From: Pseudomonadota bacterium
GTDB taxonomy: Bacteria > Pseudomonadota > Alphaproteobacteria > Rhodospirillales > 2-02-FULL-58-16
Direction of reading: 5' to 3'
Length of the DNA: 9,236 nt
Assembly: GCA_022560215.1 (NCBI GenBank)
Contig: JADFTO010000095.1
Span: forward strand, 1-9,236
Of the stretch, positions 1 through 5,737 are shown piece after piece (within the stretch, counting starts at the first letter, position 1; every line of letters begins with the position of its first letter). The translations under genes and the position numbers were made by a program. A model generated the notes under the pieces. The model had not been told where the DNA came from, ran no database searches, and was given only the letters and a program-made list of their open reading frames with translations.

Positions 1-155
1 ACCGCCGCGCCTGGCGGGACCCCCTGCCCCGCTTCGCCCTCAGGCCGGCAGCTTTGGACAGCGCCCGCTACCGGCGTTTCGCCCGCTTCCTTAAAGATCA
101 GAAGCTGATCGAGGATATCCCGCCTTTGGAAACTTACGCCGTGGAACTTCCATAA
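1..155 (+). CDS. C-terminal end of a probable ABC transporter substrate-binding protein (partial)
   Basis: The window opens inside a gene whose reading frame starts with the codon at position 3 and ends at TAA 153-155, leaving 50 visible residues. The tail runs from an Arg/Pro-rich stretch into a helix rich in Arg, Phe and Lys (around RFARFLKDQKLIED) and ends with PPLETYAVELP. This resembles the end of NMT1/THI5/SsuA-type periplasmic substrate-binding proteins, in which a last helix with a FxxFL pattern is followed by a short strand containing YAVE. Those proteins deliver small organic substrates (pyrimidine precursors, sulfonates, taurine and similar) to an ABC permease. The substrate cannot be told from this fragment. 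It is 167 bases upstream of the antiporter operon and probably unrelated to it. The family call rests on remembered resemblance of a short tail, so it is tentative; that the frame is coding is more secure, since GC-rich codon use and a clean ending agree. Confidence 0.55.
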   Translation, partial: RRAWRDPLPRFALRPAALDSARYRRFARFLKDQKLIEDIPPLETYAVELP

Positions 156-158
156 CGC

Positions 159-186
159 GAGGGCCGCTCATGGGTCTCCGGCCCTC
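159..186 (+). terminator. Hairpin just after the upstream gene, possible terminator without a U-tract
   Basis: Four bases after the TAA at 153-155, the arm gagggccg (159-166) is the exact reverse complement of cggccctc (179-186), giving an 8-bp GC-rich stem with a 12-base loop. No run of T follows, so it is not a canonical intrinsic terminator. It may slow or end transcription of the upstream gene or be part of the structured leader of the next operon. The second arm can instead pair with sequence at 194-201. Confidence 0.4.
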
Positions 187-290
187 TCCCGTCGAGGGGC
201 CGAACTTGGTTGGCGGCGGCAGACTTTTTCCTGGCCACCCTTCCTTGATGAAACTATCCTCTGCCGCCGTATAGCCCGCAAAAGCGGGCT
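180..290 (+). promoter_or_regulatory. Structured 5' leader of the antiporter operon
   Basis: The only gene-free stretch (156-322, 167 bases) is full of inverted repeats. The arm ggccctc (180-186) can pair upstream (159-165) or, with one bulged G, with gaggggcc (194-201), so the two hairpins exclude each other. Next, cggcggcaga (214-223) is the perfect complement of tctgccgccg (260-269), a 10-bp stem over a 36-base loop. It is followed at once by agcccgc (273-279) and gcgggct (284-290), a 7-bp stem closed by AAAA. No U-tract follows. This looks like a folded leader that could control the operon, but I cannot match it to a known riboswitch class. A weak sigma70-like pair (TTGATG 245-250, TATAGC 270-275, 19-base gap) lies inside and is not convincing. 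Confidence 0.4.
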
Positions 291-306
291 TCGGGGAGTC
301 TTCCAC

Positions 307-312
307 AAGGGG
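307..312 (+). promoter_or_regulatory. Ribosome binding site of mrpE
   Basis: The sequence aagggg ends 10 bases before the TTG at 323. It supports TTG as the start: the next in-frame ATG (368) would remove most of the first membrane helix, and no in-frame ATG, GTG or TTG lies between this site and 323. Confidence 0.5.
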
Positions 313-322
313 TAATCGGAAC

Positions 323-814
323 TTGCCACACGCTCTGAGCCTGGGACTGGTGCTCTACCTTTTATGGATGCTGCTCTCGGGCCATACCGAGCCCCTTTTG
401 CTGTGGCTGGGGTTGGCGTCGGTTACCGTCACCGTGCTCATCGCCAACCGCATGGACGTCATCGACCGCGAAGGCCACCCCATCCACCTGAGCCTGAAAG
501 GCTTGGTCTACTGTCCGTGGCTGCTCTGGGAAATCGCCAAGGCCAACGTGGACGTGGCCCGGGTCATCCTCCGCCGCGACATGCCCATCGAGCCCGCCAT
601 GCTGGACATCGAGGGTTCCCAGAAAAGCGAGCTCGGCCACGTCATCTACGGCAATTCCATCACCTTGACGCCGGGAACGGTGACCGTGGACCTGGAGGGG
701 GGAAAGTTGCAGGTCCACGCCCTGACGCGGCTTGCGGCCGACGGGCTGTTGAGCGGCGAGATGGACCGCCGCGTCGCCCTCCTCGAGGGTCTCGGAGCCG
801 AGGAGGATAAATGA
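323..814 (+). CDS. mrpE: Na+/H+ antiporter subunit E (MrpE/MnhE family)
   Basis: This 163-residue protein is a small membrane subunit of Mrp (Mnh/Pha) cation/proton antiporters, needed for assembly and activity of the complex in the cytoplasmic membrane. Hydrophobic segments lie at about residues 6-20 and 24-41, followed by a weaker amphipathic stretch near 57-84 and a soluble C-terminal domain. The family hallmark NSITLTPGT is present at 111-119, followed by the usual VTVDL strand. The length is close to that of other MrpE proteins. The start is TTG. The gene ends in the ATGA overlap with mrpF, and AGGAGG lies within its last codons, so the two are probably translationally coupled. It is the first gene of the operon and corresponds to MbhA in archaeal membrane-bound hydrogenase. 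The family assignment is secure; the exact role of the subunit in ion transport is not settled. Confidence 0.92.
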   Translation: MPHALSLGLVLYLLWMLLSGHTEPLLLWLGLASVTVTVLIANRMDVIDREGHPIHLSLKGLVYCPWLLWEIAKANVDVARVILRRDMPIEPAMLDIEGSQKSELGHVIYGNSITLTPGTVTVDLEGGKLQVHALTRLAADGLLSGEMDRRVALLEGLGAEEDK

Positions 815-1101
815 TGTTCGCGGTCACCACCGCCGCCGTTCTCGCCGTCATGGCCCTGACCCTGGTCAGGGCGCTCATGGGTCCGACCGTTTACGACCGG
901 ATTCTTTCGGTCAACGCCTTCGGCTCCCTGACCGTTGTTCTCATCGCCGTCCATGGATTCCTGAGCGGCCGGCCGGACTTCCTGGACATCGCCCTGGTCT
1001 ATGTCCTGATCAACTTCATCGCCACCATCGCCGTGACCAAGTACGTCAAGTTCAGCCATCTCGGCCACCCTGAAAGCGACTACAGGGAAGGGGACATCTG
1101 A
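811..1101 (+). CDS. mrpF: Na+/H+ antiporter subunit F (MrpF/MnhF family)
   Basis: This 96-residue protein is a three-helix membrane subunit of the Mrp complex (MbhB equivalent). Predicted helices lie at about 4-23, 35-52 and 58-77. Typical MrpF features are GPTVYDRIL (24-32) after the first helix, and FLDIALVY (57-64) leading into the third helix, with conserved Asp29, Arg30 and Asp59. The length fits the family, which runs about 85-100 residues. Two ATG codons stand side by side. AGGAGG at 801-806 is only 4 bases from the ATG at 811 but 7 from the ATG at 814, so translation may start at the second. The gene overlaps mrpE by 4 bases and mrpG by 1 base (TGATG), which indicates one coupled transcript. 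Confidence 0.92.
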   Translation: MMFAVTTAAVLAVMALTLVRALMGPTVYDRILSVNAFGSLTVVLIAVHGFLSGRPDFLDIALVYVLINFIATIAVTKYVKFSHLGHPESDYREGDI

Positions 1102-1439
1102 TGGACCTCGCCGCCGATCTGATCAGTTGGGTTCTGCTGCTCGCCGGGTCGGCCTTCGCCCTGATCGGCGCCATCGGCATCATCCGCCTTCCGGACGTCT
1201 TCGCCCGCATGCACGGGGCCGGGATGATCGACACCCTCGGCGCCGGGCTGATCCTGGCCGGCTTGATGGTCCAGGCCGGCCTCACCATGGTGACGGTCAA
1301 GTTGTTCCTGATTATCGCGTTCCTGTTCTTCACCAGCCCCGCGGCCACCCACGCCCTCGCCCAGGCGGCCCTGGTCGCGGGCACCAAACCCCTGTTGGGA
1401 AAAAGCGGCGACGGGGAGGGCGAAGCATCGAAAACCTGA
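1101..1439 (+). CDS. mrpG: Na+/H+ antiporter subunit G (MrpG/MnhG family)
   Basis: This 112-residue Mrp subunit (MbhC equivalent) has three hydrophobic helices at about 7-28, 42-59 and 62-78. The family signature RLPDVFARMH (29-38) follows helix 1, and FTSPAATHALAQAA (77-90) is the standard end of the conserved core. It contributes to the small-subunit membrane domain that works together with the E, F, B and C proteins. The hydrophilic tail (about 95-112) is encoded by a stretch that also holds a GGGAAAA heptamer (1397-1403) and the ribosome binding site of the next gene. The stop lies inside the next gene's reading frame, an overlap of about 13 bases. The tail is the least conserved part of the family, so the extra signals in it do not disturb core residues. 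Confidence 0.92.
   Translation: MDLAADLISWVLLLAGSAFALIGAIGIIRLPDVFARMHGAGMIDTLGAGLILAGLMVQAGLTMVTVKLFLIIAFLFFTSPAATHALAQAALVAGTKPLLGKSGDGEGEASKT
1397..1403 (+). other. Candidate -1 frameshift heptamer (G GGA AAA) in mrpG
   Basis: In the mrpG frame the codons are TTG GGA AAA AGC, so the preceding G plus GGA AAA form a perfect X XXY YYZ slippery heptamer. A -1 shift enters the frame of the next gene, which is open from here to 1972 and has no ordinary start codon of its own near its beginning. A shift would make a MrpG-MbhD/E fusion with a short linker rich in Lys and Arg. No clear downstream pseudoknot was identified. The heptamer is seen directly; its use is a hypothesis. Confidence 0.3.
1413..1420 (+). 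promoter_or_regulatory. Ribosome binding site supporting an ATC start for the MbhD/E gene
   Basis: The purine-rich GGGGAGGG is placed 6 bases before the ATC at 1427, a near-ideal distance. No ATG, GTG or TTG occurs at a usable distance: the next in-frame CTG is at 1436 and the next in-frame ATG at 1463. The site therefore decides the start in favour of ATC, unless the protein is made by frameshifting. Confidence 0.5.
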
Positions 1440-1972
1440 TCCATTTCGCGCTGCTTTCATTCATGGTGGTTACGGCCATCGCCGTGGTGGTGCTGCGCAA
1501 CCTGGTCGCCGTGGTCATGCTGTCGGGCATCTTCAGCCTGCTGGCCGCCCTTCTCTACGTGATCATGAACGCAGTCGACGTGGCCTTTACCGAGGCCGCC
1601 GTCGGCGCCGGCATTTCCACGGTTCTCATGCTGGGCACGCTGGCGCTCACCAGCGGCCAGGAAAAGGCCTCCCCGAGAACTCAAGCGGGCCCCATCGCCA
1701 TGGTCACCCTGGCCGGCGCCCTGCTCGTCTACGCTACCCTGGATATGCCCCGCTACGGGGACCCGAGTGCCCCCATCCACCACCACGTGGCGCCGCGCTA
1801 CATCGAGCAGTCGGGGGCGGAGGTGGGGATTCCCAACATCGTCACCTCCGTGCTCGCCAGCTACCGCGGCTACGACACCCTGGGCGAGGTGTTCGTCATC
1901 TTCACGGCCGCCATCGGCGTGCTGATCCTCATCGGTCGCGGCGCCGACAGGCGGAAAAAACGGCGGCATTGA
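1427..1972 (+). CDS. MbhD/MbhE-type antiporter subunit (C-terminal part of MrpA, DUF4040 family)
   Basis: With the ATC start this is a 181-residue membrane protein matching the C-terminal portion of MrpA, which in archaeal Mbh complexes is the separate subunits MbhD and MbhE. The MbhD part (about 3-75) has three helices and the conserved motif DVAFTEAAVG (51-60) with Asp51 and Glu56 in the membrane. After a polar linker, the MbhE part (about 88-170) has a helix, a periplasmic-type segment with IHHHVAPRY (117-125), NIVTSVLASYRGYDTLGE (137-154) and a last helix. The NIV..RG.DTLGE pattern is the MbhE/MrpA signature. Acidic membrane residues here are thought to take part in Na+ handling. The start is unusual because no ATG, GTG or TTG is available at the right place. 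The tail is very basic (RRKKRR). The family call is sure and the start uncertain. Confidence 0.85.
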   Translation: MENLIHFALLSFMVVTAIAVVVLRNLVAVVMLSGIFSLLAALLYVIMNAVDVAFTEAAVGAGISTVLMLGTLALTSGQEKASPRTQAGPIAMVTLAGALLVYATLDMPRYGDPSAPIHHHVAPRYIEQSGAEVGIPNIVTSVLASYRGYDTLGEVFVIFTAAIGVLILIGRGADRRKKRRH

Positions 1973-1984
1973 GGCAGGGAACAC

Positions 1985-2401
1985 ATGGGTTTCAAGTCCA
2001 TCCTCAGGATTACGGCCAAGCTGCTGATGCCGTTGATTATCCTGTTCGCCCTCTACGTCCAGTTCCACGGCGACTTCGGACCCGGGGGCGGATTCCAGGC
2101 GGGCGTCATCTTCGGCAGCGCCTTCATCCTGTACGCGCTGATCTTCGATATCGAGAACGCCCACAGGGTCGTGCCGCCTTGGGCCAGGCGGCTGGGCCTG
2201 TCCGCTGGCGTGCTGTTGTATGCGGGCGTCGGCCTGGCGGGGATATTCATGGGCGGCAACTACCTGAATTACTCGGTGCTCGCCCATGATCCCATCCGCG
2301 GCCAGCATCTCGGCATCACCCTGATCGAGTTCGGCGTCGGCGCCACCGTCGCCGCCGCCATGATCAGCATTTTCTTCCTTTTCGCCGGACGGACCCGTTG
2401 A
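1985..2401 (+). CDS. mrpB: Na+/H+ antiporter subunit B (MrpB/MnhB family)
   Basis: This 138-residue protein belongs to the MnhB family (MbhF equivalent), a four-helix subunit of the cation-translocating domain. Helices are seen at about 9-27, 38-54, 73-90 and 110-134. The hallmark HGDFGPGGGFQAG (28-40), a glycine-rich turn after helix 1, is intact, as is LIEFGVG (113-119) with Glu115 in the last helix. The ATG start has CAGGGA about 5 bases upstream and follows the MbhD/E stop by 12 bases. MrpB usually lies next to MrpA or its C-terminal fragment, as here, and the two pack together in known structures. Nothing is missing compared with the family. Confidence 0.93.
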   Translation: MGFKSILRITAKLLMPLIILFALYVQFHGDFGPGGGFQAGVIFGSAFILYALIFDIENAHRVVPPWARRLGLSAGVLLYAGVGLAGIFMGGNYLNYSVLAHDPIRGQHLGITLIEFGVGATVAAAMISIFFLFAGRTR

Positions 2402-2404
2402 GCC

Positions 2405-2758
2405 ATGGACCTGCCCGGCCTGTTTAACTATTGGGTGGTCATCGTGCTGATGATGCTCGGCTTCTATGTGGTCATCGCCCGCCACAACCTGATCAAGAAG
2501 ATGGTCGGCCTCAACATCTTCCAGGTCTCGGTGTTCCTGTTCTACATCTCCATGAGCAAGGTCAGGGGCGGCACGGCGCCGATCCTGGACGACGGCATCC
2601 AGGCCTACTCCAATCCCCTACCCCATGTGCTGATCCTGACGGCCATCGTGGTTGGCGTGGCCACCACGGCGCTCGGCCTGGCGCTGGTGGTGCGCATCCA
2701 GGAGGCTTACGGCACCATCGAGGAAGAGGAAATCGACAGCCTGGAGCGCCAAGCTTGA
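2405..2758 (+). CDS. mrpC: Na+/H+ antiporter subunit C (MrpC/MnhC, NuoK-like)
   Basis: This 117-residue protein is a homologue of NuoK of complex I (MbhG equivalent) and has three helices at about 9-25, 33-50 and 74-97. Conserved parts are the Lys-Lys pair before helix 2 (KKMVGLNIF, 31-39) and the NPLPHVLILTAIVVG block (70-84) leading into helix 3; family members usually have Gln where this protein has His74. It is expected to link the small subunits to the MrpD-type channel. The C-terminal tail is strongly acidic (EEEEID, 106-111). The ATG start is 3 bases after the mrpB stop with only a weak ribosome binding site, so coupled translation is likely. It overlaps the next gene by 4 bases (TTGA). 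Confidence 0.93.
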   Translation: MDLPGLFNYWVVIVLMMLGFYVVIARHNLIKKMVGLNIFQVSVFLFYISMSKVRGGTAPILDDGIQAYSNPLPHVLILTAIVVGVATTALGLALVVRIQEAYGTIEEEEIDSLERQA

Positions 2759-4233
2759 TCGCCGCCCACCTGCCCCCCCTTCAGGTCGTGGTGCCTTTGA
2801 TCTCGGCCCCGCTCTGCGTGCTCCTCAGGAACCCGCGGATGGCGTGGGGCCTGGCCACGGCGGCGACCTGGGCGTCCTTCGCCATCGCCCTCGCGCTGCT
2901 CGACCAGGTGGCCGAAAGCGGCCCCATTTCCTACGCGCTCGGCGACTGGGCGGCACCCTGGGGAATCGAATACCGCATCGACATGGTGGGCGCCTTCGTC
3001 CTCGTCATCGTGTCCGCCATCGGCTCCGTGGTCATGCCCTTCGCCAGGGCCAGCGTGGAACACGAGATTCCCCACGACCGGATCTACCTGTTCTACGCCA
3101 TGTACCTGCTCTGCCTGGCCGGGCTGCTCGGCATCGCGGTCACCGGGGACGCCTTCAACCTGTTCGTGTTTCTCGAGATATCGTCCCTTTCGTCCTACGT
3201 GCTGATCGGCCTCGGGTCCGACCGCCGGGCGCTGACCGCGGCCTTCCGCTACCTGGTGATGGGAACCATCGGCGCCACCTTCTACCTCATCGGGGTGGGG
3301 TTGATGTACATGATGACGGGGACCCTCAACATCGCCGACCTTGCCACCCTGATACCCGCCATTGCCGACACCCGCACCATCCAGGCGGCGCTTGCCTTCC
3401 TCACCGTCGGGCTCGGTCTCAAGCTGGCTCTCTTCCCGTTGCACCTCTGGCTGCCCAACGCCTATACCTACGCGCCTTCGGTGGTCACGGTGTTCCTCGC
3501 GGCGACGGCCACCAAGGTGGCGGTCTACGCCCTGATCCGCATTCTCTTCACCGTCTTCGGCGACGTCCAGGTCCTGGAAGCCCTGCCCTTCCGCTCGGTC
3601 CTCATGGGCCTCGCCGTGCTCGCCATGTTCGTGGGCTCGACGGTGGCTATTTTCCAGGACAACGTCAAGCGCATGCTGGCCTATTCCAGCATCGCCCAGA
3701 TCGGCTACATAATTCTGGGCGTCAGTTTCGCCACCGTGGCCGGACTCACGGGAGGCATCATCCATCTGTTCAACCATTCCCTGATGAAGGGCGCCCTGTT
3801 CATGGTCATGGGCTGCGTCTTCATGGGCGCGGGCTCCGTCCACATCCGGGACCTGGAAGGCATGGGGCGGCGCATGCCCTTGACCATGGCGGCTTTCGTC
3901 GTCGCCGGGTTGAGCCTGATCGGCGTGCCGCCGAGCGTCGGCTTCATCAGCAAATGGATCTTGATCCAGGCGGCGCTGGAGGCGGGATTGTGGCCCATCG
4001 CCGTGTTGATCCTGGCCAATTCCCTGCTGGCCGTCATCTACATCTGGCGCGTCGTCGAGACCGCCTACTTCCGCCCCGTCCCGGAGGGCGCCGGCGCCAT
4101 CCGCGTCCCGCTGTCCATGCTGGCCCCCTTGTGGGTGTTGACCGGGGCCTCCGTCTACTTCGGCCTCGACGCCACCCGCACCCTGGAGGTGGCCCGGAGC
4201 GCCGCCATCTTCCTCCTGGAAGTGAGACCATGA
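2755..4233 (+). CDS. mrpD: Proton-translocating antiporter subunit D1 (MrpD/MnhD family, NuoM/N-like)
   Basis: This 492-residue protein with about 14 membrane helices is the classical MrpD and MbhH equivalent, an H+ channel of the complex I antiporter type. Family residues are all present: Glu141 in FVFLEISSLSSY (TM5), Lys223 in GLKLALFPLH (TM7), Lys254 in ATKVAVYA (TM8), His337 and His341 with Lys345 in the TM11 region, and Lys400 in FISKW (TM12). Glu435 sits in the following helix (WRVVE). The start is TTG overlapping the mrpC stop, supported by GGAG at 2743-2746, 8 bases upstream. The frame stays open far upstream, but that part has no membrane character and overlaps mrpC. It overlaps the next gene by 4 bases (ATGA). 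It shares a nearly identical stretch (GRRMPLTM) with D2, as expected of paralogues. Confidence 0.93.
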   Translation: MIAAHLPPLQVVVPLISAPLCVLLRNPRMAWGLATAATWASFAIALALLDQVAESGPISYALGDWAAPWGIEYRIDMVGAFVLVIVSAIGSVVMPFARASVEHEIPHDRIYLFYAMYLLCLAGLLGIAVTGDAFNLFVFLEISSLSSYVLIGLGSDRRALTAAFRYLVMGTIGATFYLIGVGLMYMMTGTLNIADLATLIPAIADTRTIQAALAFLTVGLGLKLALFPLHLWLPNAYTYAPSVVTVFLAATATKVAVYALIRILFTVFGDVQVLEALPFRSVLMGLAVLAMFVGSTVAIFQDNVKRMLAYSSIAQIGYIILGVSFATVAGLTGGIIHLFNHSLMKGALFMVMGCVFMGAGSVHIRDLEGMGRRMPLTMAAFVVAGLSLIGVPPSVGFISKWILIQAALEAGLWPIAVLILANSLLAVIYIWRVVETAYFRPVPEGAGAIRVPLSMLAPLWVLTGASVYFGLDATRTLEVARSAAIFLLEVRP

Positions 4234-5717
4234 GCCCCGAGACCACCATCCAGCTGGCCCTGCTCACCCCCCTGGCGGGATCGGTGCTGATCGTGCTCCT
4301 CGGCCGCAGTCCCAACCTGCGCGAGGCGGCGACCTTGGTCACGTCGATCACCATGTTCGCCCTCGTCGTCTCGCTCTTCGACGACGTGATGGGAGGCGCC
4401 CGGCCCCAGGTCACGATCCTGGAGATGCTGCCGGGGCTCGGCATTTCGTTCATGGTGGAGCCCCTGGGCATGCTCTTCGCCGCCAGCGCCAGCTTCCTGT
4501 GGATCGTCACCAGCGTCTATTCCATCGGCTACATGCGCGGCCGCCAGGAGAAGAACCAGACCCGGTTCTATTTCTTTTTCGCCATCGCGCTGTTCTGCGC
4601 GCTCGGCATCGCCTTCGCCGGCAATCTGCTGACACTTTTCGTCTTCTACGAGGCGTTGACCCTCAGCACCTTCCCCCTGGTCGCCCACCACGGCACCCCG
4701 GAGGCGATTAAGGGGGGGCGGACCTACCTGGGACTCCTTCTCGGCACGTCTATCGGTTTCCTGCTGTTGGCCATCGTCTGGACCTGGCACCTGACCGGCA
4801 CGGTCGACTTCCGCGCGGGCGGCATCCTCTCGGGCAAGGTCGAGGGCCCCATGATTGGCGTGCTGCTGTTCCTGTTCATATACGGGACGGGAAAGGCGGC
4901 CCTGATGCCGTTTCACCGCTGGCTGCCGGCGGCGATGGTGGCACCGACCCCGGTAAGCGCGCTTCTCCATGCCGTGGCGGTCGTCAAGGCCGGCGTCTTC
5001 ATCGTTCTCAAGATCATCATCTATGTTTTCGGAATCGACTTCCTGTCCGGCTCCGGAGCCAGCGTCTGGCTCATGTGGGTCGCGGCGGCGACCCTGCTGC
5101 TGGCGTCCTTGGTCGCCATGCGCATGGACAATCTCAAGGCGCGGCTGGCGTACTCGACGATCAGTCAGCTTTCCTACATCGTGCTCGGCGGTGCGCTGGC
5201 CACCGGCGCCAGCGTCATCGGCGGCTCTCTCCATATCGCCATGCACGCTTTCGGCAAGATCACCCTCTTTTTCTGCGCCGGCGCCATCTACACCGCGTCA
5301 CACAAGACCCTGGTGAGCGAGCTGGACGGCATCGGCCGGCGCATGCCGTTGACCATGGGGGCCTTCGTGATCGGCACGCTCAGCATCATCGGGCTTCCGC
5401 CCATGGGCGGTGCCTGGAGCAAATGGCATTTGATGCTGGGCGCCGCCGACGCCGAGCAATACGTCTTCATCGGCGTCTGGATGCTGAGCTCGCTCTTGAG
5501 CGCGGCCTACTTGATGCCCGTGATCGCGCGGGCCTTTTTCCAACCACCCGCGCCAGCGCCCGCATCGGCCGGCGCCGCCGCGACCGGCGGCGACGGCATC
5601 CAGGAGGCGCCCTTATTCTGTCTGATCGCCATGGCCATCACCTCGGCCGGCACCTTCATCCTGTTCTTCTTCGCGGGCGACATCGCCGATCTGCTGGCCC
5701 CCATCGTGGCCCAATGA
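4230..5717 (+). CDS. Second proton-translocating antiporter subunit D2 (NuoL/MrpA-core-like)
   Basis: This 495-residue membrane protein is of the proton-conducting NADH-quinone oxidoreductase/antiporter family. Key residues are Glu141 in FVFYEALTL, Lys222 in GTGKAALMPFHRWLP, His247 and Lys253 in LLHAVAVVKAG, His335 and His339 with Lys343, and Lys398 in WSKW. The LLHA..VKAG and AYSTISQLSYI (307-317) blocks are closer to NuoL and the N-terminal half of MrpA than to MrpD, so it may supply the channel that MrpA normally contributes. It lacks the long NuoL C-terminal arm. The loop before the last helix is rich in Pro and Ala (about 439-453) and looks like a flexible insert. ATG is the start, coupled to D1 by an ATGA overlap. 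The exact subfamily is uncertain; the antiporter-subunit call is firm. Confidence 0.88.
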   Translation: MSPETTIQLALLTPLAGSVLIVLLGRSPNLREAATLVTSITMFALVVSLFDDVMGGARPQVTILEMLPGLGISFMVEPLGMLFAASASFLWIVTSVYSIGYMRGRQEKNQTRFYFFFAIALFCALGIAFAGNLLTLFVFYEALTLSTFPLVAHHGTPEAIKGGRTYLGLLLGTSIGFLLLAIVWTWHLTGTVDFRAGGILSGKVEGPMIGVLLFLFIYGTGKAALMPFHRWLPAAMVAPTPVSALLHAVAVVKAGVFIVLKIIIYVFGIDFLSGSGASVWLMWVAAATLLLASLVAMRMDNLKARLAYSTISQLSYIVLGGALATGASVIGGSLHIAMHAFGKITLFFCAGAIYTASHKTLVSELDGIGRRMPLTMGAFVIGTLSIIGLPPMGGAWSKWHLMLGAADAEQYVFIGVWMLSSLLSAAYLMPVIARAFFQPPAPAPASAGAAATGGDGIQEAPLFCLIAMAITSAGTFILFFFAGDIADLLAPIVAQ

Positions 5718-5737
5718 AGCCAGCATAAGGAACGTAC

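Noticed and set aside
245..275. Sigma70-like promoter TTGATG and TATAGC
   Set aside because: Each hexamer matches consensus only partly, the 19-base gap is long, and both lie inside hairpin arms; it was kept only as a remark.
91..306. Minus-strand 71-codon open frame across the leader
   Set aside because: It overlaps the end of the upstream gene and the inverted repeats, has no recognisable domain or convincing start signal, and is explained by GC-rich sequence lacking stops.
156..322. Known Na+ riboswitch
   Set aside because: The operon context is attractive, but I could not line up the conserved core of any known class by eye, so the element is reported only as a structured leader.
1127..1426. 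Upstream extension of the MbhD/E frame to an ATG at 1127
   Set aside because: The extension is an Arg/Pro/His-rich translation inside mrpG with no membrane character, typical of a shadow frame.
2431..2754. Upstream extension of the D1 frame to 2431
   Set aside because: It lies within mrpC in another frame and has a low-complexity Gly/His/Pro composition; the TTG at 2755 with its ribosome binding site fits the family start.
2652..4229. Very long frame fusing D1 antisense-like sequence to D2
   Set aside because: The segment before 4230 is an Arg/Pro/His-rich shadow of D1; D2 has a clear ATG start in an ATGA overlap.
2707..5246. Long minus-strand open frames (2707-3843, 4155-5246) opposite D1 and D2
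   Set aside because: Their products are rich in His, Asp, Glu, Gln and Gly and lack any fold; they mirror hydrophobic codons of the real membrane proteins.
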